Notes: a model not told the origin generated them from the sequence alone. A stretch of 64,000 nt of DNA from Planococcus sp. 107-1 (GCF_021513255.1 NZ_CP090977.1:2604001-2668000), one strand, 5' to 3'; numbered from the stretch's first letter, positions 48,156-57,545 are shown. Numbers and translations: made by a program.

Positions 48156-48869
48156 TTATCGTGATCGCAATACTTTAAATAAGAAAACAGGCAAGTTGAG
48201 CTGGCGTTTGAAACGGGAAGGGCTGGCCAGTAGCCTGTAGAGCCATTCGATTCCGAGTTTTCGGAACGGTGCCGGTGCGCGTTTGACAGTCCCTGAGAAC
48301 ACATCAAAACTGCCGCCAACCCCCTGGAATACTTGGACGTTTGGCAAGCTCTTCAAGTTTCTTCTGATCCAAAGCTCTTGTTTCGGGCTGCCAAGCGCAA
48401 CGAAAAGGATTTTCGCTCCGCTTTGGTGGATGCGTGAAACAAGTGCTCCTTCGTCTTTTTCATAGCCGTTCGTGTAGCCGGCGACGCGGATGTTCGGGTG
48501 CTGCGCTTGGATGTTCGCAATCGCTTTCGTCACCACTTCTTCCTTCGCGCCGTAAAAATACACAGAATGGCCATCACTTTCCGCAAACTTCAAAAGACGT
48601 GCCATCATATCGACGCCAGTGACGCGCGACGTGATGCCGCCGCCTTTGATTTTTGCTGCCAGCAAGATGCCGACGCCGTCCGCAATTTGGTAAGTGGAAG
48701 CATTGATCAGTTCTTTCACTTTCGGATCACGCTGGGCGCTCATTACTTTTTCCGGGTTCACCGCAATGATGGTCGACTGTTTGCCGCCATTTATGCGCAC
48801 CCTCAAATCATTTATTATACCTTCATATGACAGAGGCGAAACGTCTACCCCTAAATATTTTTCCTTCAT
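48156..48869 (-). CDS. tagA: WecG/TagA/CpsF family glycosyltransferase (TagA-like)
   Basis: The protein has 237 residues, with family motifs VNPEKVMSAQRDP, YQIADGVGILLAAK (catalytic Asp of ADGVG), VTGVDMM and ALGSPKQELWI and a basic C-terminal tail that pairs with the membrane. TagA adds ManNAc to GlcNAc-PP-undecaprenol, the committed step in making teichoic-acid linkage units and, in S-layer bacteria, SCWP. It is the first gene of the minus-strand operon, diverging from csaB across a 136-bp promoter region. The specific sugar is inferred from the family and from the UDP-ManNAc-linked neighbour. Confidence 0.9.
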   Translation of the reverse strand: MKEKYLGVDVSPLSYEGIINDLRVRINGGKQSTIIAVNPEKVMSAQRDPKVKELINASTYQIADGVGILLAAKIKGGGITSRVTGVDMMARLLKFAESDGHSVYFYGAKEEVVTKAIANIQAQHPNIRVAGYTNGYEKDEGALVSRIHQSGAKILFVALGSPKQELWIRRNLKSLPNVQVFQGVGGSFDVFSGTVKRAPAPFRKLGIEWLYRLLASPSRFKRQLNLPVFLFKVLRSR

Positions 48870-48929
48870 TAGTCAAACCCTCGATTCAGTCGCTTTCAAT
48901 TTTATTAGTATAGCAGATTTTTAGAGGAG

Positions 48930-48959
48930 TTGCACAGGCTGTTTGACAAGTGGTAGAAT
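48930..48959 (+). promoter_or_regulatory. Promoter of the csaB operon
   Basis: TTGCAC (48930-48935) and TAGAAT (48954-48959) are 18 bp apart, about 45 bp before the GTG start. On the minus strand TATACT nearby is a likely -10 for the TagA-like operon, so the two operons share a compact divergent promoter region. Confidence 0.55.
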
Positions 48960-49005
48960 TTAGCGAGGACAAGGCTTGCGAGCTTTAGTTTGAGGAGGAA
49001 AATAT

Positions 49006-50116
49006 GTGAAAATTGTACTATCTGGCTTCTATGGATTAGGCAATACGGGTGACGAAGCCATCCTGAAAGCGATTATTGATAATTTGCGTGCGGAGTTGAA
49101 TAACCCGGACATCACCGTCTTTTCATTGTCACCGGAAAAAACGGCTAAAGAATACAATGTGAAATCAGTTTACCGCGCATGGCGCCGTGAAAATAAAGAA
49201 AAAGTCAAAGCGCTGCGGAGCGCCGACCTGCTGATTTCCGGCGGCGGTGGTTTGCTGCAGGATACATACCCGACGAAATTCCTGTTCGGTCCCCTTCCGT
49301 ATTATTTGCTGATCGTGATGCTGGCAAAACTTTGCGGAACGAAAGTGATGTTCTTTTCTCAAGGGATCGGTCCGGTCACTTCGACTTGGGGTAAGATTTT
49401 GATGAAAGTCTTCGCGAACCGCGCCGATTTTATCACCGTTCGCGATCAGTATTCGAAGGACTATTTGAAGAAGCTCGGCGTAACACGTCCGGAAACGGTT
49501 GTGACGGCGGATATCGTGTTCGCGTTCAAAGCGGACGAAGAAGACCGTGCGTATAACTCACTGCCTTTGACGGGCACTGAAAAAATTGTCGCTGTGACGG
49601 TGCGCCCTTGGTTCGACAATCCCGATTACATCGAAAAAACGGCTCGCCTGCTTGACCAGTTGATCGAGCTTCGCGGCGTAACGCCGGTATTCGTTCCAAT
49701 GGAAGGAAAATACGACGTCCCCGCTTCAAACGATGTGCTATCGAAAATGAAGCATGCTGATAAAGCGATGCTGCTCGGTTCTGACTTTACGCCGAATGAG
49801 TTCTTGAATTTCATTCGCCATGCGGAACTGACGGTTGGCCTTCGCCTCCATGCATTGATTTTCTCAGCACTTTCAAATGTGCCGCATCTCGGCTTCAGCT
49901 ACGACAAAAAAGTGGAAAGTTTCTTGAAGCGTTCGGGCATGTGGGACTATTCGTTCCGCCTCGGCGAAATCGATGAAACTAAACTGCTCGAGAATGCGTT
50001 ATATCTATTGGACAACAAAAGAAGCTGCGCAAGCGATCATCAAACCGAATGTCGCAACACTTCATGCAGAAGCGATGCGCAATGTGGAATTATTGGAAGA
50101 GAACTTTGTGAAATAA
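49006..50116 (+). CDS. csaB: Polysaccharide pyruvyl transferase, frameshifted near 50019
   Basis: GTG 49006 follows GAGGAGGAAAAT (the overlapping ATG leads straight to a stop). The protein shows the CsaB family features: VLSGFYGLGNTGDEAILKAI, SGGGGLLQD, FSQGIGPV, TVRDQYSKDYL and VGLRLHALIFS. CsaB adds 4,6-linked pyruvate to ManNAc of the SCWP, creating the ligand of SLH domains. As written the frame changes at AACAAAAGAAG; with one A fewer it reads NKEAAQAIIKPNVATLHAEA and ends at TAA 50114-50116, giving 369 residues, normal for the family. The out-of-frame extension to 50247 would overlap the next gene. Likely a homopolymer sequencing error. Confidence 0.93.
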
Positions 50117-50140
50117 AGGATTTATGGAAGGGACAGAATC

Positions 50141-51311
50141 ATGAAAATTTTACTCGCAACATCTTACGATTACCCTCACCTCGGCGGTTTGTCGACGCAT
50201 ATGACGACGCTGAAAACTGGGCTGGAGAACTTAGGGCATACGGTTGAGACGTTATCGTTCTCAGACGTCGCCAAATGGCGCCGCGATTTGATTGCCCGCG
50301 GCCTTCGTTCGTCTTGAACAAAATGTCTTTAGGTGCTGGATATGTCTGGACATTAAACCGCCGCCAAGGTTTCTTGGAAGCGATGCTGAAACAGGAGAAA
50401 TACAAATCCTTCGACATCGTCAACGGCCAGGACGTTTTCGCGACGCGCGCGTCGTTGAATGCGGGCTCCCGACTGTAACGACAGCCCACGGCTATTTGAC
50501 GTATGAAGGGATTTCTAAAGGTTCGGTTGCTGAAGACAGCAAACACAAACAGACTTTGCTTGATGTCGAATTCAGCATGTACAAGAAAACGCGTGCCGTC
50601 ATTACGGTGGATACGCGCATTAAAGAATACATCAAGCGCGAATCCGGCGTGGATGCGACGATGATCAAAAACTTCATTGATGTGGAAGACTTTAAACCGG
50701 AAGTCGAACGCCGCGCTGAATTCCGCACGAAATACAATTTGCCGCAGGATGATTTGATTTTCTTCATCCCGCGCCGATTGACGAAGAAAAACGGCGTCAT
50801 CTACCCGATTCTTTCGTTCCCTCCTGTACTGGAGAAATACCCGAATGCTCGTTTGGTATTTGCCGGAACGGGTGAAATGATGGACGACATGAAAGCGAAA
50901 GCGCGCGAACTCGGCATCGAAGAACGCGTGACGATGCTTGGCGCTGTCGACCATAAAGACATGATCCAATATTATGCTTTGAGCGATATCGCCCTAGTGC
51001 CGTCGATTTATTCGGCCGGCGTTGAAGAAGCGACTTCGATTTCCGCTTTGGAAGCGATGGGTTCAGGCATTCCGTTGATCGCTTGTGCTGTCGGTGGTTT
51101 GAAAGAAATCGTCGACCACGAGAAAGACGGCTTGCTCGTTGAAGAACGCAATGTGGAAGACCTGTCGAATGCCATGATCCGCTTATTGGATGAGCCTGCG
51201 TATGGACAGGAGCTTGCGAAAGCAGCCCGCGAGAAGATCATCGCGGAGTACTCGCATTTCGCGGCGGCTGAGAAATACGAAGCCATCTATAAAAAAGCGC
51301 TCAAGAAATGA
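50141..51311 (+). CDS. Family 4 glycosyltransferase with two frameshifts
   Basis: ATG 50141 follows GGAAGGGAC and begins MKILLATSYDYPHLGGLSTH. The reading leaves frame near 50300 (CGCGGCCTTCG) and again near 50466 (GCGGGCTCCCG); restoring one base at each gives a continuous 390-residue GT-4 protein. C-domain motifs are intact: FIPRRLTKKNGVIYPILSF, FAGTGEMMDD, LVPSIYSAGVEEATSISALE and AMGSGIPLIACAVGG. It lies 24 bp after csaB and is cotranscribed with it. It should extend the lipid-linked SCWP. Both indels look like a lost C in a GGCC context, consistent with sequence error; if both are real, the N-domain is lost. Confidence 0.87.
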
Positions 51312-51329
51312 TGCGTTGGGCATAACTCT

Positions 51330-51375
51330 AAACGGCGGCTGACTCGAGGCTTTAAGGGTCAGCCGCTTTGCTTGT
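51330..51375 (+). terminator. Hairpin between glycosyltransferase and flippase genes
   Basis: Stem GCGGCTGAC / GTCAGCCGC with a 15-nt loop. The T tract is weak (CTTTGCTTGT), so it may only attenuate transcription into the flippase gene. Confidence 0.5.
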
Positions 51376-51417
51376 CTGTGCCAAGTGCGCACATACTTTC
51401 AGAAAGAAGGGAAATTG

Positions 51418-52938
51418 ATGTCCAGTCTTAAAAAAGCGGCCATATGGACAACCGGTCTTGCACTCCTATTAAAATTATCCGGCTTCCTGCGCGAATCGAT
51501 CGTCGCCAAGGAATTCGGGGCTTCCGATGCAACAGATGCTTACTTCCTGGCCTTTTCATTCATCACGCTCGTCGTGGCGATGATCGCCACCGGCTTTAAC
51601 AACGTCTTTTTGCCGATGTACATCAAGCGCCGAAAATCGGGTGAAGATAAAGACGACACGAACGCGAACGCCTTATTGAACTGGACGATGATTCTGTTCG
51701 CCGGCATTTCAGTGGCTGGTTGGTTCTCTGCCCAGTGGCTCGTGCCGCTCATCTATCCGAAAATGTCGGAAGGCGCTGAGCCGATTGCCGTTGAAATGAC
51801 CGAAGTGTTCTTCATCTTCATGGTCTTTATCGCACTTGCCGGCTTATTGGAATCCTATCTGCAATCGCGCCGCATCTTCGTGCCGACTTTGATGTCGAAA
51901 TTGCTGGCGACCTTGATGTCTGCTGTTTTCGCTTTATTATTCTCGGATATTTGGGGAATTTATTCGCTGGCGTACGGTTTTGTCTTCGGTACGATCGTGG
52001 GTGCGCTGATCCAAATCTATTATTTGATCCGCTCCGATTATTCCTGGAAACCGACCTTGCATATGGAATCCGATTTTAAAAAAGCGTTCCTTATCCTGAT
52101 CGTCCCTTCCCTGTTGAACTCAGTGGTCGGACAGATCAACCTTTTTGTCAATAAAGCCTTTGCATCCGGTACCGGACTTACAGGTGCCGTCACGTACTTG
52201 AACAACTCGCAATTGATTGTCAGCATTCCGAATGCAATCTATGCAGCAACGCTCGCTGCCATCATCTTTACGATGATGTCGGAACAGATAAACGATTTGC
52301 CGAAATTCAAAGATACGGTGTTCCGCGGCATGGAGATTTCGTTCATCACGCTCGTACCGATCGCGGTCGGCCTTGCGGTTGTCGGAGACGCCGTCGTTTC
52401 CTTCATCTACGAACGCGGGCGTTTTACCGCCGAAGCCACAGCAAACACGCATCTCGCTTTAATGTTCTACTTGCCGATCATCATTTTCCAAGGGATGCAA
52501 TTGATTCTTTCTAAATCGATGTACGCACGCGGCAAAACAGCTGTCGTCTTCCGCATTTCCGTGACGACGATTGCCGTCAACTTGCTGTTGAACTGGCTAT
52601 TGGTTGACCGCTACGGCTACACGGCGCTTGCTTTCGCCGCTTCAGTCGTTTCAATCTACTACTTCACCGTTTCGATGATTGTCGTGTATAAAGATTTGGG
52701 CTGGGACCAGTTGCGCCGCTTCGGCACGACGGCTTGGCGCATCTTGATTCCGGCCGTTGTCATGGGCGCAGTCGTATGGGGAGCAAAACAGCTTCTCGGC
52801 GCTGAAGACTGGTATTCACTAATCCAATTGGCAGTTCTTGTGCCGCTCGGGATTGTAGTCTACGCAGTGATGCTGCGCATCGTCCATCCGCATGGCTTCA
52901 AGCGTTTCCTTGGGCTTGCACGACGCGGAAAGAAATAA
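51418..52938 (+). CDS. MurJ/MVF-family lipid-linked glycan flippase
   Basis: From ATG 51418 (site AGAAGGGAA) the protein has 506 residues with about 14 membrane helices. Family features are LLLKLSGFLRESIVAKEFGA at the start of helix 1, then SDATDAYFLAF, and FIYERGRFTAEAT in the C-half. MurJ proteins turn lipid II across the membrane. Its place behind csaB and a glycosyltransferase suggests this copy may export lipid-linked SCWP units, or be a peptidoglycan MurJ that happens to lie here. The usual Wzx-type flippase and an ABC exporter are both absent from the window. Confidence 0.87.
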   Translation: MSSLKKAAIWTTGLALLLKLSGFLRESIVAKEFGASDATDAYFLAFSFITLVVAMIATGFNNVFLPMYIKRRKSGEDKDDTNANALLNWTMILFAGISVAGWFSAQWLVPLIYPKMSEGAEPIAVEMTEVFFIFMVFIALAGLLESYLQSRRIFVPTLMSKLLATLMSAVFALLFSDIWGIYSLAYGFVFGTIVGALIQIYYLIRSDYSWKPTLHMESDFKKAFLILIVPSLLNSVVGQINLFVNKAFASGTGLTGAVTYLNNSQLIVSIPNAIYAATLAAIIFTMMSEQINDLPKFKDTVFRGMEISFITLVPIAVGLAVVGDAVVSFIYERGRFTAEATANTHLALMFYLPIIIFQGMQLILSKSMYARGKTAVVFRISVTTIAVNLLLNWLLVDRYGYTALAFAASVVSIYYFTVSMIVVYKDLGWDQLRRFGTTAWRILIPAVVMGAVVWGAKQLLGAEDWYSLIQLAVLVPLGIVVYAVMLRIVHPHGFKRFLGLARRGKK

Positions 52939-52956
52939 AATAAGTTTGATTGATGA

Positions 52957-52984
52957 AAGATCCGCTGCGGCGGTCTTTTTTTAG
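52957..52984 (+). terminator. Rho-independent terminator
   Basis: GATCCGC / GCGGTC stem with one bulge, followed by eight T residues, downstream of the flippase gene. Confidence 0.7.
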
Positions 52985-53000
52985 TGGTTTTGGGACAAGG

Positions 53001-53094
53001 GTTGATTTCGAAGAGGAAATGGTTGATTTCAGGTACGAACGGGTTGATTTCAGATACATAATGGTTGATTTCGCATACCATAAGGTTGATTTCA
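53001..53094. repeat. 21-bp phased array, class A (reverse orientation), 5 units
   Basis: GTTGATTTC occurs at 53001, 53022, 53043, 53064 and 53085 without a single mismatch in the word; the 12-bp spacers differ. It lies between convergent terminators. All three minus or plus frames through it read as seven-residue repeats (VDFxxxx, KSTxxxx, EINxxxx) only because 21 is divisible by three. Confidence 0.92.
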
Positions 53095-53106
53095 AAAAAA
53101 AATGCA

Positions 53107-53142
53107 TAAAAAAAGGGCCAGCCGCAGCTGACCCTTTTCTCA
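53107..53142 (-). terminator. Rho-independent terminator
   Basis: Stem GGGTCAGC / GCTGGCCC with a T-run on the minus strand, just after the glucosaminidase stop. Confidence 0.8.
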
Positions 53143-53145
53143 ATT

Positions 53146-55176
53146 TCAGTTGATGACATCGACCAGATCTGAACGGATCCAGCCAAAGCCGTTATTTGTA
53201 TCTTGTTCCGGGTTCAAGTCGGAAATGACTTTGTACCAGTTGTAGCCGTCTGTGTGTTTTTTCGTTTCGACGATAACAACCGGGTAGCCGAAGGCATTTT
53301 CAACGCCTAAGTAAGTGCGTTTGTATTGATACAACAAAGCGCCTTCTGGAGCGTTGCGTACGTTTACAGAAGCGGTATTTGTGATGCCAAGCTTGTATTT
53401 ATTGATATCTTTTTGGCCAAGTTCCAAATCAGCGCGGTACATATGCCCCGCCACTTTCGATCCCCATGTCGGATCAGAAGCATAGCTGACGTTGAAGCCT
53501 GTGGTTTTATTCCCCGGAGCTGCTCCGTTTGCGTAAGAGCCGTTCGGGTTGACGTAGTTGCGGTTCATGTATTCGCGCGCAAATGCGTCGATGCTGCCTT
53601 CCGGCTGCTTATACGTAGTGCCTTCATGCGGCGAACCGTCGTAAACGCGGATACCGAATAAGTTATTCTTTGTCTGTGCGTTCGCGCTCATGCCATAAGC
53701 ACTTTCATGCATCGCTGCAGAAAGCATGAACAATGCATTGATGTTGTATTTCTCTTGCATTTCAAGGAAGTATTTCCCTTTGCCGATCAGTTTTGATTTT
53801 GTGACTGCGTCTTTGTAAGTTCCTGATGAACTATTCAAAGCCGTCAAGCGGTTCATGATGTATTTGTCGAGTTCCGCTGCTGAGTAGTTCGTTTTCGTGC
53901 GGACGGACTGGTATTGGAAATACGGGTAATGCGTCACTTTCGACGAACCCGCTGCGAAATGGACACCATCGTGGCTGTAGTATTCCACACCTTGCTTCAT
54001 CGCGGATGGAGCCGGCCCGATAGAGTAGCTCGATCCTTGTTTGTTCACATAATTGTATTGGTAATGGCTAAGCGTCCCCCACTGGCTCACGATGTAATAA
54101 TCGCGGTCTTTAATCAATTCAGAAGGAACAAAATCCACTTCGCTGTGCTTCGCGTAGCCGATTGTGCCGCCGACTTGAACTTTGACAAAGTCAGAGTTGG
54201 AATCAATGTAGCGGATTTCACGGCCGTGCTCCACATAAGTGGCCTGTGTCTTGAAAGCCGTATCCAGGTAAATCGTCGTCACTTGCTTAACGCCGTTCAG
54301 TACTCGGTCGCCAAATGCAAGGCCGCTCTTCACGCGGATGATTTCATTGCCGCGGTAAATCGCTTTTGCTGAATCCACTGTTTTGAAAGACTCAGCTGCA
54401 CTCAAATAATCTTTGTGGCCGAATGCCTGTTTCACCAATTTGCCGTTTTCCACATACCCTAAATAATAAAGGCTGTTGTCAGTTGGCGGTGTTGGTGTCG
54501 GAGTTGGATCAGATGGAGCCGGCTGCTCAGGCGCAGGCGCTGGAGCCGCTTCGTAAGCCGTTAAGAAACGGTAAATAAAGGCAGCTGCCTGTTCGCGAGT
54601 CGCGTTGTTTTTCGGTTTGAACGAGTAAGTAACTGGAGAAGTTTTGTAATCCGGATAACCGAAAACGATGTCATAATTGGCGATATTGTAGATGGCGCTC
54701 AACGTTACCGATGACATTTCAGTTTCATCTGTGAAACTCATGCGTTTCGGCTGCAGGCTCATTTTGCTGTATTCCAGCATATTCTTCACTGTAATCGCCA
54801 CTTGGTCGCGCGTAATCAATGCTTGCGGCTGGAATGTATCTTTTGTAATCCCCTGCATGATGCCTGCAGCGTAGACTTTGCCGACTTCAGCACCAAGGCT
54901 CGAATCACGGCGGACGTCTTTAAATGTATGCGTCCCTGCTGGCAACTTCATGGCCCGGCTAATAAAAGCGGCAAACTGTTCACGCGTCACGTTTTCAGTT
55001 GGACGGTACGTACCGTCTTTATAGCCTGAAAGGATGCCGCGGTTGATCATTTCATTCATTTCTTTTTCCAGGGCGCTGCCCGGGACTATGTCACTGGCCT
55101 GGCTTGGTGATGATGCGAACCCTAAAACTCCCACAATCAACAAGATAGACGCAACGAATTTACTAATATTCTTCAT
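53146..55176 (-). CDS. SLH-anchored endo-beta-N-acetylglucosaminidase (GH73-type)
   Basis: The protein has 676 residues: signal peptide (1-28), three SLH repeats (about 32-205), a Pro/Ala linker, an SH3-like wall-binding region (about 235-370), a glucosaminidase domain (about 435-600; LSAAMHESAYGMSANAQTKN and NLFGIRVYDG, where the Glu of HESAYG is the expected catalytic acid) and a C-terminal SH3-like domain. It should cut the glycan strand of peptidoglycan while attached to the wall. ATG follows AAGGAGG. The next gene upstream (55494) is a full-length paralogue in the same orientation. Confidence 0.9.
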   Translation of the reverse strand: MKNISKFVASILLIVGVLGFASSPSQASDIVPGSALEKEMNEMINRGILSGYKDGTYRPTENVTREQFAAFISRAMKLPAGTHTFKDVRRDSSLGAEVGKVYAAGIMQGITKDTFQPQALITRDQVAITVKNMLEYSKMSLQPKRMSFTDETEMSSVTLSAIYNIANYDIVFGYPDYKTSPVTYSFKPKNNATREQAAAFIYRFLTAYEAAPAPAPEQPAPSDPTPTPTPPTDNSLYYLGYVENGKLVKQAFGHKDYLSAAESFKTVDSAKAIYRGNEIIRVKSGLAFGDRVLNGVKQVTTIYLDTAFKTQATYVEHGREIRYIDSNSDFVKVQVGGTIGYAKHSEVDFVPSELIKDRDYYIVSQWGTLSHYQYNYVNKQGSSYSIGPAPSAMKQGVEYYSHDGVHFAAGSSKVTHYPYFQYQSVRTKTNYSAAELDKYIMNRLTALNSSSGTYKDAVTKSKLIGKGKYFLEMQEKYNINALFMLSAAMHESAYGMSANAQTKNNLFGIRVYDGSPHEGTTYKQPEGSIDAFAREYMNRNYVNPNGSYANGAAPGNKTTGFNVSYASDPTWGSKVAGHMYRADLELGQKDINKYKLGITNTASVNVRNAPEGALLYQYKRTYLGVENAFGYPVVIVETKKHTDGYNWYKVISDLNPEQDTNNGFGWIRSDLVDVIN

Positions 55177-55356
55177 GAAGTCCTCCTTATTTCTGCCTGA
55201 TTTCAGTGTAATGCATTTTTGTCCTTTAAAAAAGGTTTTTTATGGTATGTCCTTAAAGAACGAGTCCTTTGCCTTAACAAAAATACGATAAAAAAAGTTT
55301 CTTCTATAGAACTAGTTCTTTTGTTTTGAAAAATTGAGAAGAACGTTTTTTTCTCT

Positions 55357-55454
55357 GAGTTGCTCGTAAGTAGTGTTGAGTTGCTCTCAAAGTGGCGTGA
55401 GTTGCTCGCAAACATGGGTGAGTTTCCCTCAAAACGGATTGAGTTGCTCGTAAG
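55357..55454. repeat. 21-bp phased array, class B, 5 units
   Basis: GAGTTGCTC, GAGTTGCTC, GAGTTGCTC, GAGTTTCCC and GAGTTGCTC start at 55357, 55378, 55399, 55420 and 55441. The 317-bp gap between the two glucosaminidase genes also holds a diverged stem-like stretch (TTTCTTCTATAGAACTAGTT, near 55300) at the place where other arrays carry the companion stem-loop. Confidence 0.9.
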
Positions 55455-55455
55455 C

Positions 55456-55489
55456 AAAAAGGAAGGGCCGGCATTTGCCGGCCCTTCCT
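55456..55489 (-). terminator. Rho-independent terminator
   Basis: Stem GGAAGGGCCGGC / GCCGGCCCTTCC with a T-run on the minus strand, directly after the second glucosaminidase. Confidence 0.92.
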
Positions 55490-55493
55490 GTTC

Positions 55494-57452
55494 TTAATTA
55501 ATTTTTGTTACATTTTCTTTAAGTATCCAGCCGATGCCGTTGTACTTATCATCTTCCGCTTTTAATTCGGAGATGATTTGGTAGTATCCGGCTTTGCTGT
55601 CTGTGATGATGACTGGATAGCCGAACGCGTCATTCACGCCAAGATTCGTTCTCGAGAAATGATATAGATAACTGATGCTGGCCGCCGGTGTCGGGTAGAC
55701 CTTCACTCTAGGAGTATTCGTGATTCCCAGTTGATATTTATTAAGATCTTTTTTGCCTAGTGCTTTATCCGCCCGGTACATATGTCCAGCCACTTTCGAA
55801 CCCCATGCAGGGTCAGAAGCATAGCTTACCGTAATGCCCGTGGTTTTATTGCCTGGAGCGGCTCCGTTGTAATGGCTGCCGCGCAATGTGTCAGCGTAGT
55901 CGCTGTCCATCCGGTATTTAGCGAAGTCCTCGATGCTTTCTTCAGGTGTGTTATAGACTTTGCCATCCTTCAAGCCGTTGTCGTAAACTTCAATCCCGAA
56001 AAGATTGTTCTTCTCATGCGCAATTTCGCTCATGCCGTATTGGCTTTCGTGCATTGCTGCCGCCAGGATATAGAGGCCGTTGACATTATACTTTTCCTGC
56101 ATCTCCAGGATGAATTTTCCTTGGCCGATCAATTTTGAACGAGTGGCCGCGTTTTGATAGCGTTCAGAGGAATTATTTACGCCATTCAAGACTGTCATAA
56201 TATAGCGATCCAACTCTTCTGCTGTATAGCTTGTTTTAGAACGGACGGATTGGTATTGGAAATACGGATAATGTTTAATCTCCGCGCCGCCAGTGAAAGG
56301 TGTGAAATGGACACCGTCCACTGATTTGTATTTCACGCCTGTTTTTATATCAATCGGCGCAGGGCCTACGGGATAAGGAGTTTCTTGTTTTCCAGATATG
56401 AAATTATACTGATAATGATAAAGTTCCCCATTCATCACTTGATAGAATTCCTGCTCTTTGACCAACTCAGTTGGGACGAAATCCACTTCTCCCTGCTTCG
56501 CGTAGCCGATTGTTCCGCCCGCTTGGACTTTTACGTATTGTCCAGTCGCTTCAATAAAGCGCATTTCGCGGCCTGGTTCCATGTAAGTCAGCTGAGTTTT
56601 AAAATCCGTACTGCTGTAAATCGTTGTCACATCTAAAACCTTTTTGCCGTTCACAATCGAAGTACGGTCGCCGTATACGACGCCATCTTTGATCGCAACA
56701 ATATCCGTTCCTTTCAACAAGGCGTCGGCTTTAGCATCGGCATTGAACGCCGTTGAAGCTGCTGAATGGGTAGCGTAATTCTTATCAGTCGGAACCACTA
56801 ATTTCCCATTCTCTACGGTACCGATATAGTATGTATTTGGATCGAATTTCTCGCCTGGCACTTGCTCTTTCGCCATCAGGAAACGGTAAATAAAAGCTGC
56901 CGCTTGTTCGCGCGTCGCGTTTGCATCTGGTTTGAAGCTGCCGTCTGAATGGCCGGCTACAATGTTATAGCTTGAGATATTATAGATGGCTGATAAAACG
57001 ACCGACGTCATGTTTTTACTATCCGTGAACTCCACGGCATTGCGTTCCATCTTCATGTCGCTGTATGCAAGAACTTTTTGCAGCGTCAAGACGACTTGCG
57101 CACGGGTAATATTGGCTTTTGGCGCAAAGCGGTCTGCCGAAACCCCCTCCATGATGCCAGACGAATAAACTTTTGCCACTTCGCTCGATAAATTACTGTT
57201 AGCCGGAACATCTTTAAACGAATGTTCTCCTTCCGGCAAGTCAAGCGCACGGCTGATAAACGCTGCGAACTGTTCACGTGTCACGTTGTCTTTCTCACCG
57301 AGACTTCCGTCCTTATAGCCAGAGATAATCCCTCGCTTGACCATTTCGTTCATTTCTTTTTCAAGCGAACTTGCTGCATTGCTTGCGGCCGCAAAACCGA
57401 AAATGCCTGTAATTGCTAATAAAATAATGAGTAACCTGCTTATAAACTTCAT
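55494..57452 (-). CDS. SLH-anchored endo-beta-N-acetylglucosaminidase, paralogue
   Basis: The protein has 652 residues with the same order as 53146-55176: signal peptide (1-27), three SLH repeats (28-200), SH3-like region, glucosaminidase domain (LAAAMHESQYGMSEIAHEKN and NLFGIEVYDN, with catalytic Glu in HESQYG) and C-terminal SH3-like domain. It lacks the long Pro/Thr linker after the SLH repeats. ATG follows TAGGAGGCG. A terminator and a repeat array separate the two paralogues, so each is its own unit. The pair arose by tandem duplication. Confidence 0.9.
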   Translation of the reverse strand: MKFISRLLIILLAITGIFGFAAASNAASSLEKEMNEMVKRGIISGYKDGSLGEKDNVTREQFAAFISRALDLPEGEHSFKDVPANSNLSSEVAKVYSSGIMEGVSADRFAPKANITRAQVVLTLQKVLAYSDMKMERNAVEFTDSKNMTSVVLSAIYNISSYNIVAGHSDGSFKPDANATREQAAAFIYRFLMAKEQVPGEKFDPNTYYIGTVENGKLVVPTDKNYATHSAASTAFNADAKADALLKGTDIVAIKDGVVYGDRTSIVNGKKVLDVTTIYSSTDFKTQLTYMEPGREMRFIEATGQYVKVQAGGTIGYAKQGEVDFVPTELVKEQEFYQVMNGELYHYQYNFISGKQETPYPVGPAPIDIKTGVKYKSVDGVHFTPFTGGAEIKHYPYFQYQSVRSKTSYTAEELDRYIMTVLNGVNNSSERYQNAATRSKLIGQGKFILEMQEKYNVNGLYILAAAMHESQYGMSEIAHEKNNLFGIEVYDNGLKDGKVYNTPEESIEDFAKYRMDSDYADTLRGSHYNGAAPGNKTTGITVSYASDPAWGSKVAGHMYRADKALGKKDLNKYQLGITNTPRVKVYPTPAASISYLYHFSRTNLGVNDAFGYPVIITDSKAGYYQIISELKAEDDKYNGIGWILKENVTKIN

Positions 57453-57517
57453 TGTCGCCTCCTAGGGTTTATTTTCCATCCTTAGATATTTTTTGGATGA
57501 ATTTGTCTACTCCTACA

Positions 57518-57545
57518 ATTATAAGCGAAGCCTATCTTGAATCAA
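57518..57545 (-). promoter_or_regulatory. SigA-type promoter of the 55494-57452 gene
   Basis: On the minus strand TTGATT (57540-57545) and TATAAT (57518-57523) are 16 bp apart, about 65 bp before the ATG. Confidence 0.6.

Noticed and set aside
48942-48959. TTGACA near TAGAAT upstream of csaB as a promoter pair
   Set aside because: The spacing is only 5-6 bp; TTGCAC at 48930 gives an acceptable 18-bp spacer.
50141-50480. Programmed frameshifting in the glycosyltransferase gene
   Set aside because: Two shifts in the same direction within 170 bp, without slippery heptamer or stimulatory structure, fit sequence errors better.
50247-50969. Minus-strand 276-codon frame (50139-50969)
   Set aside because: It is the shadow of the frameshifted glycosyltransferase and csaB end; it lacks a ribosome site and has no recognisable domain.
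52898-53186. Overlapping frames reading KST and EIN heptads
   Set aside because: They are translations of the GTTGATTTC array and the terminator of the neighbouring gene.
2143-55454. CRISPR arrays
   Set aside because: The repeat unit is only 9-10 bp with 11-12 bp between, far too short for a CRISPR repeat and spacer, and no cas gene is present.
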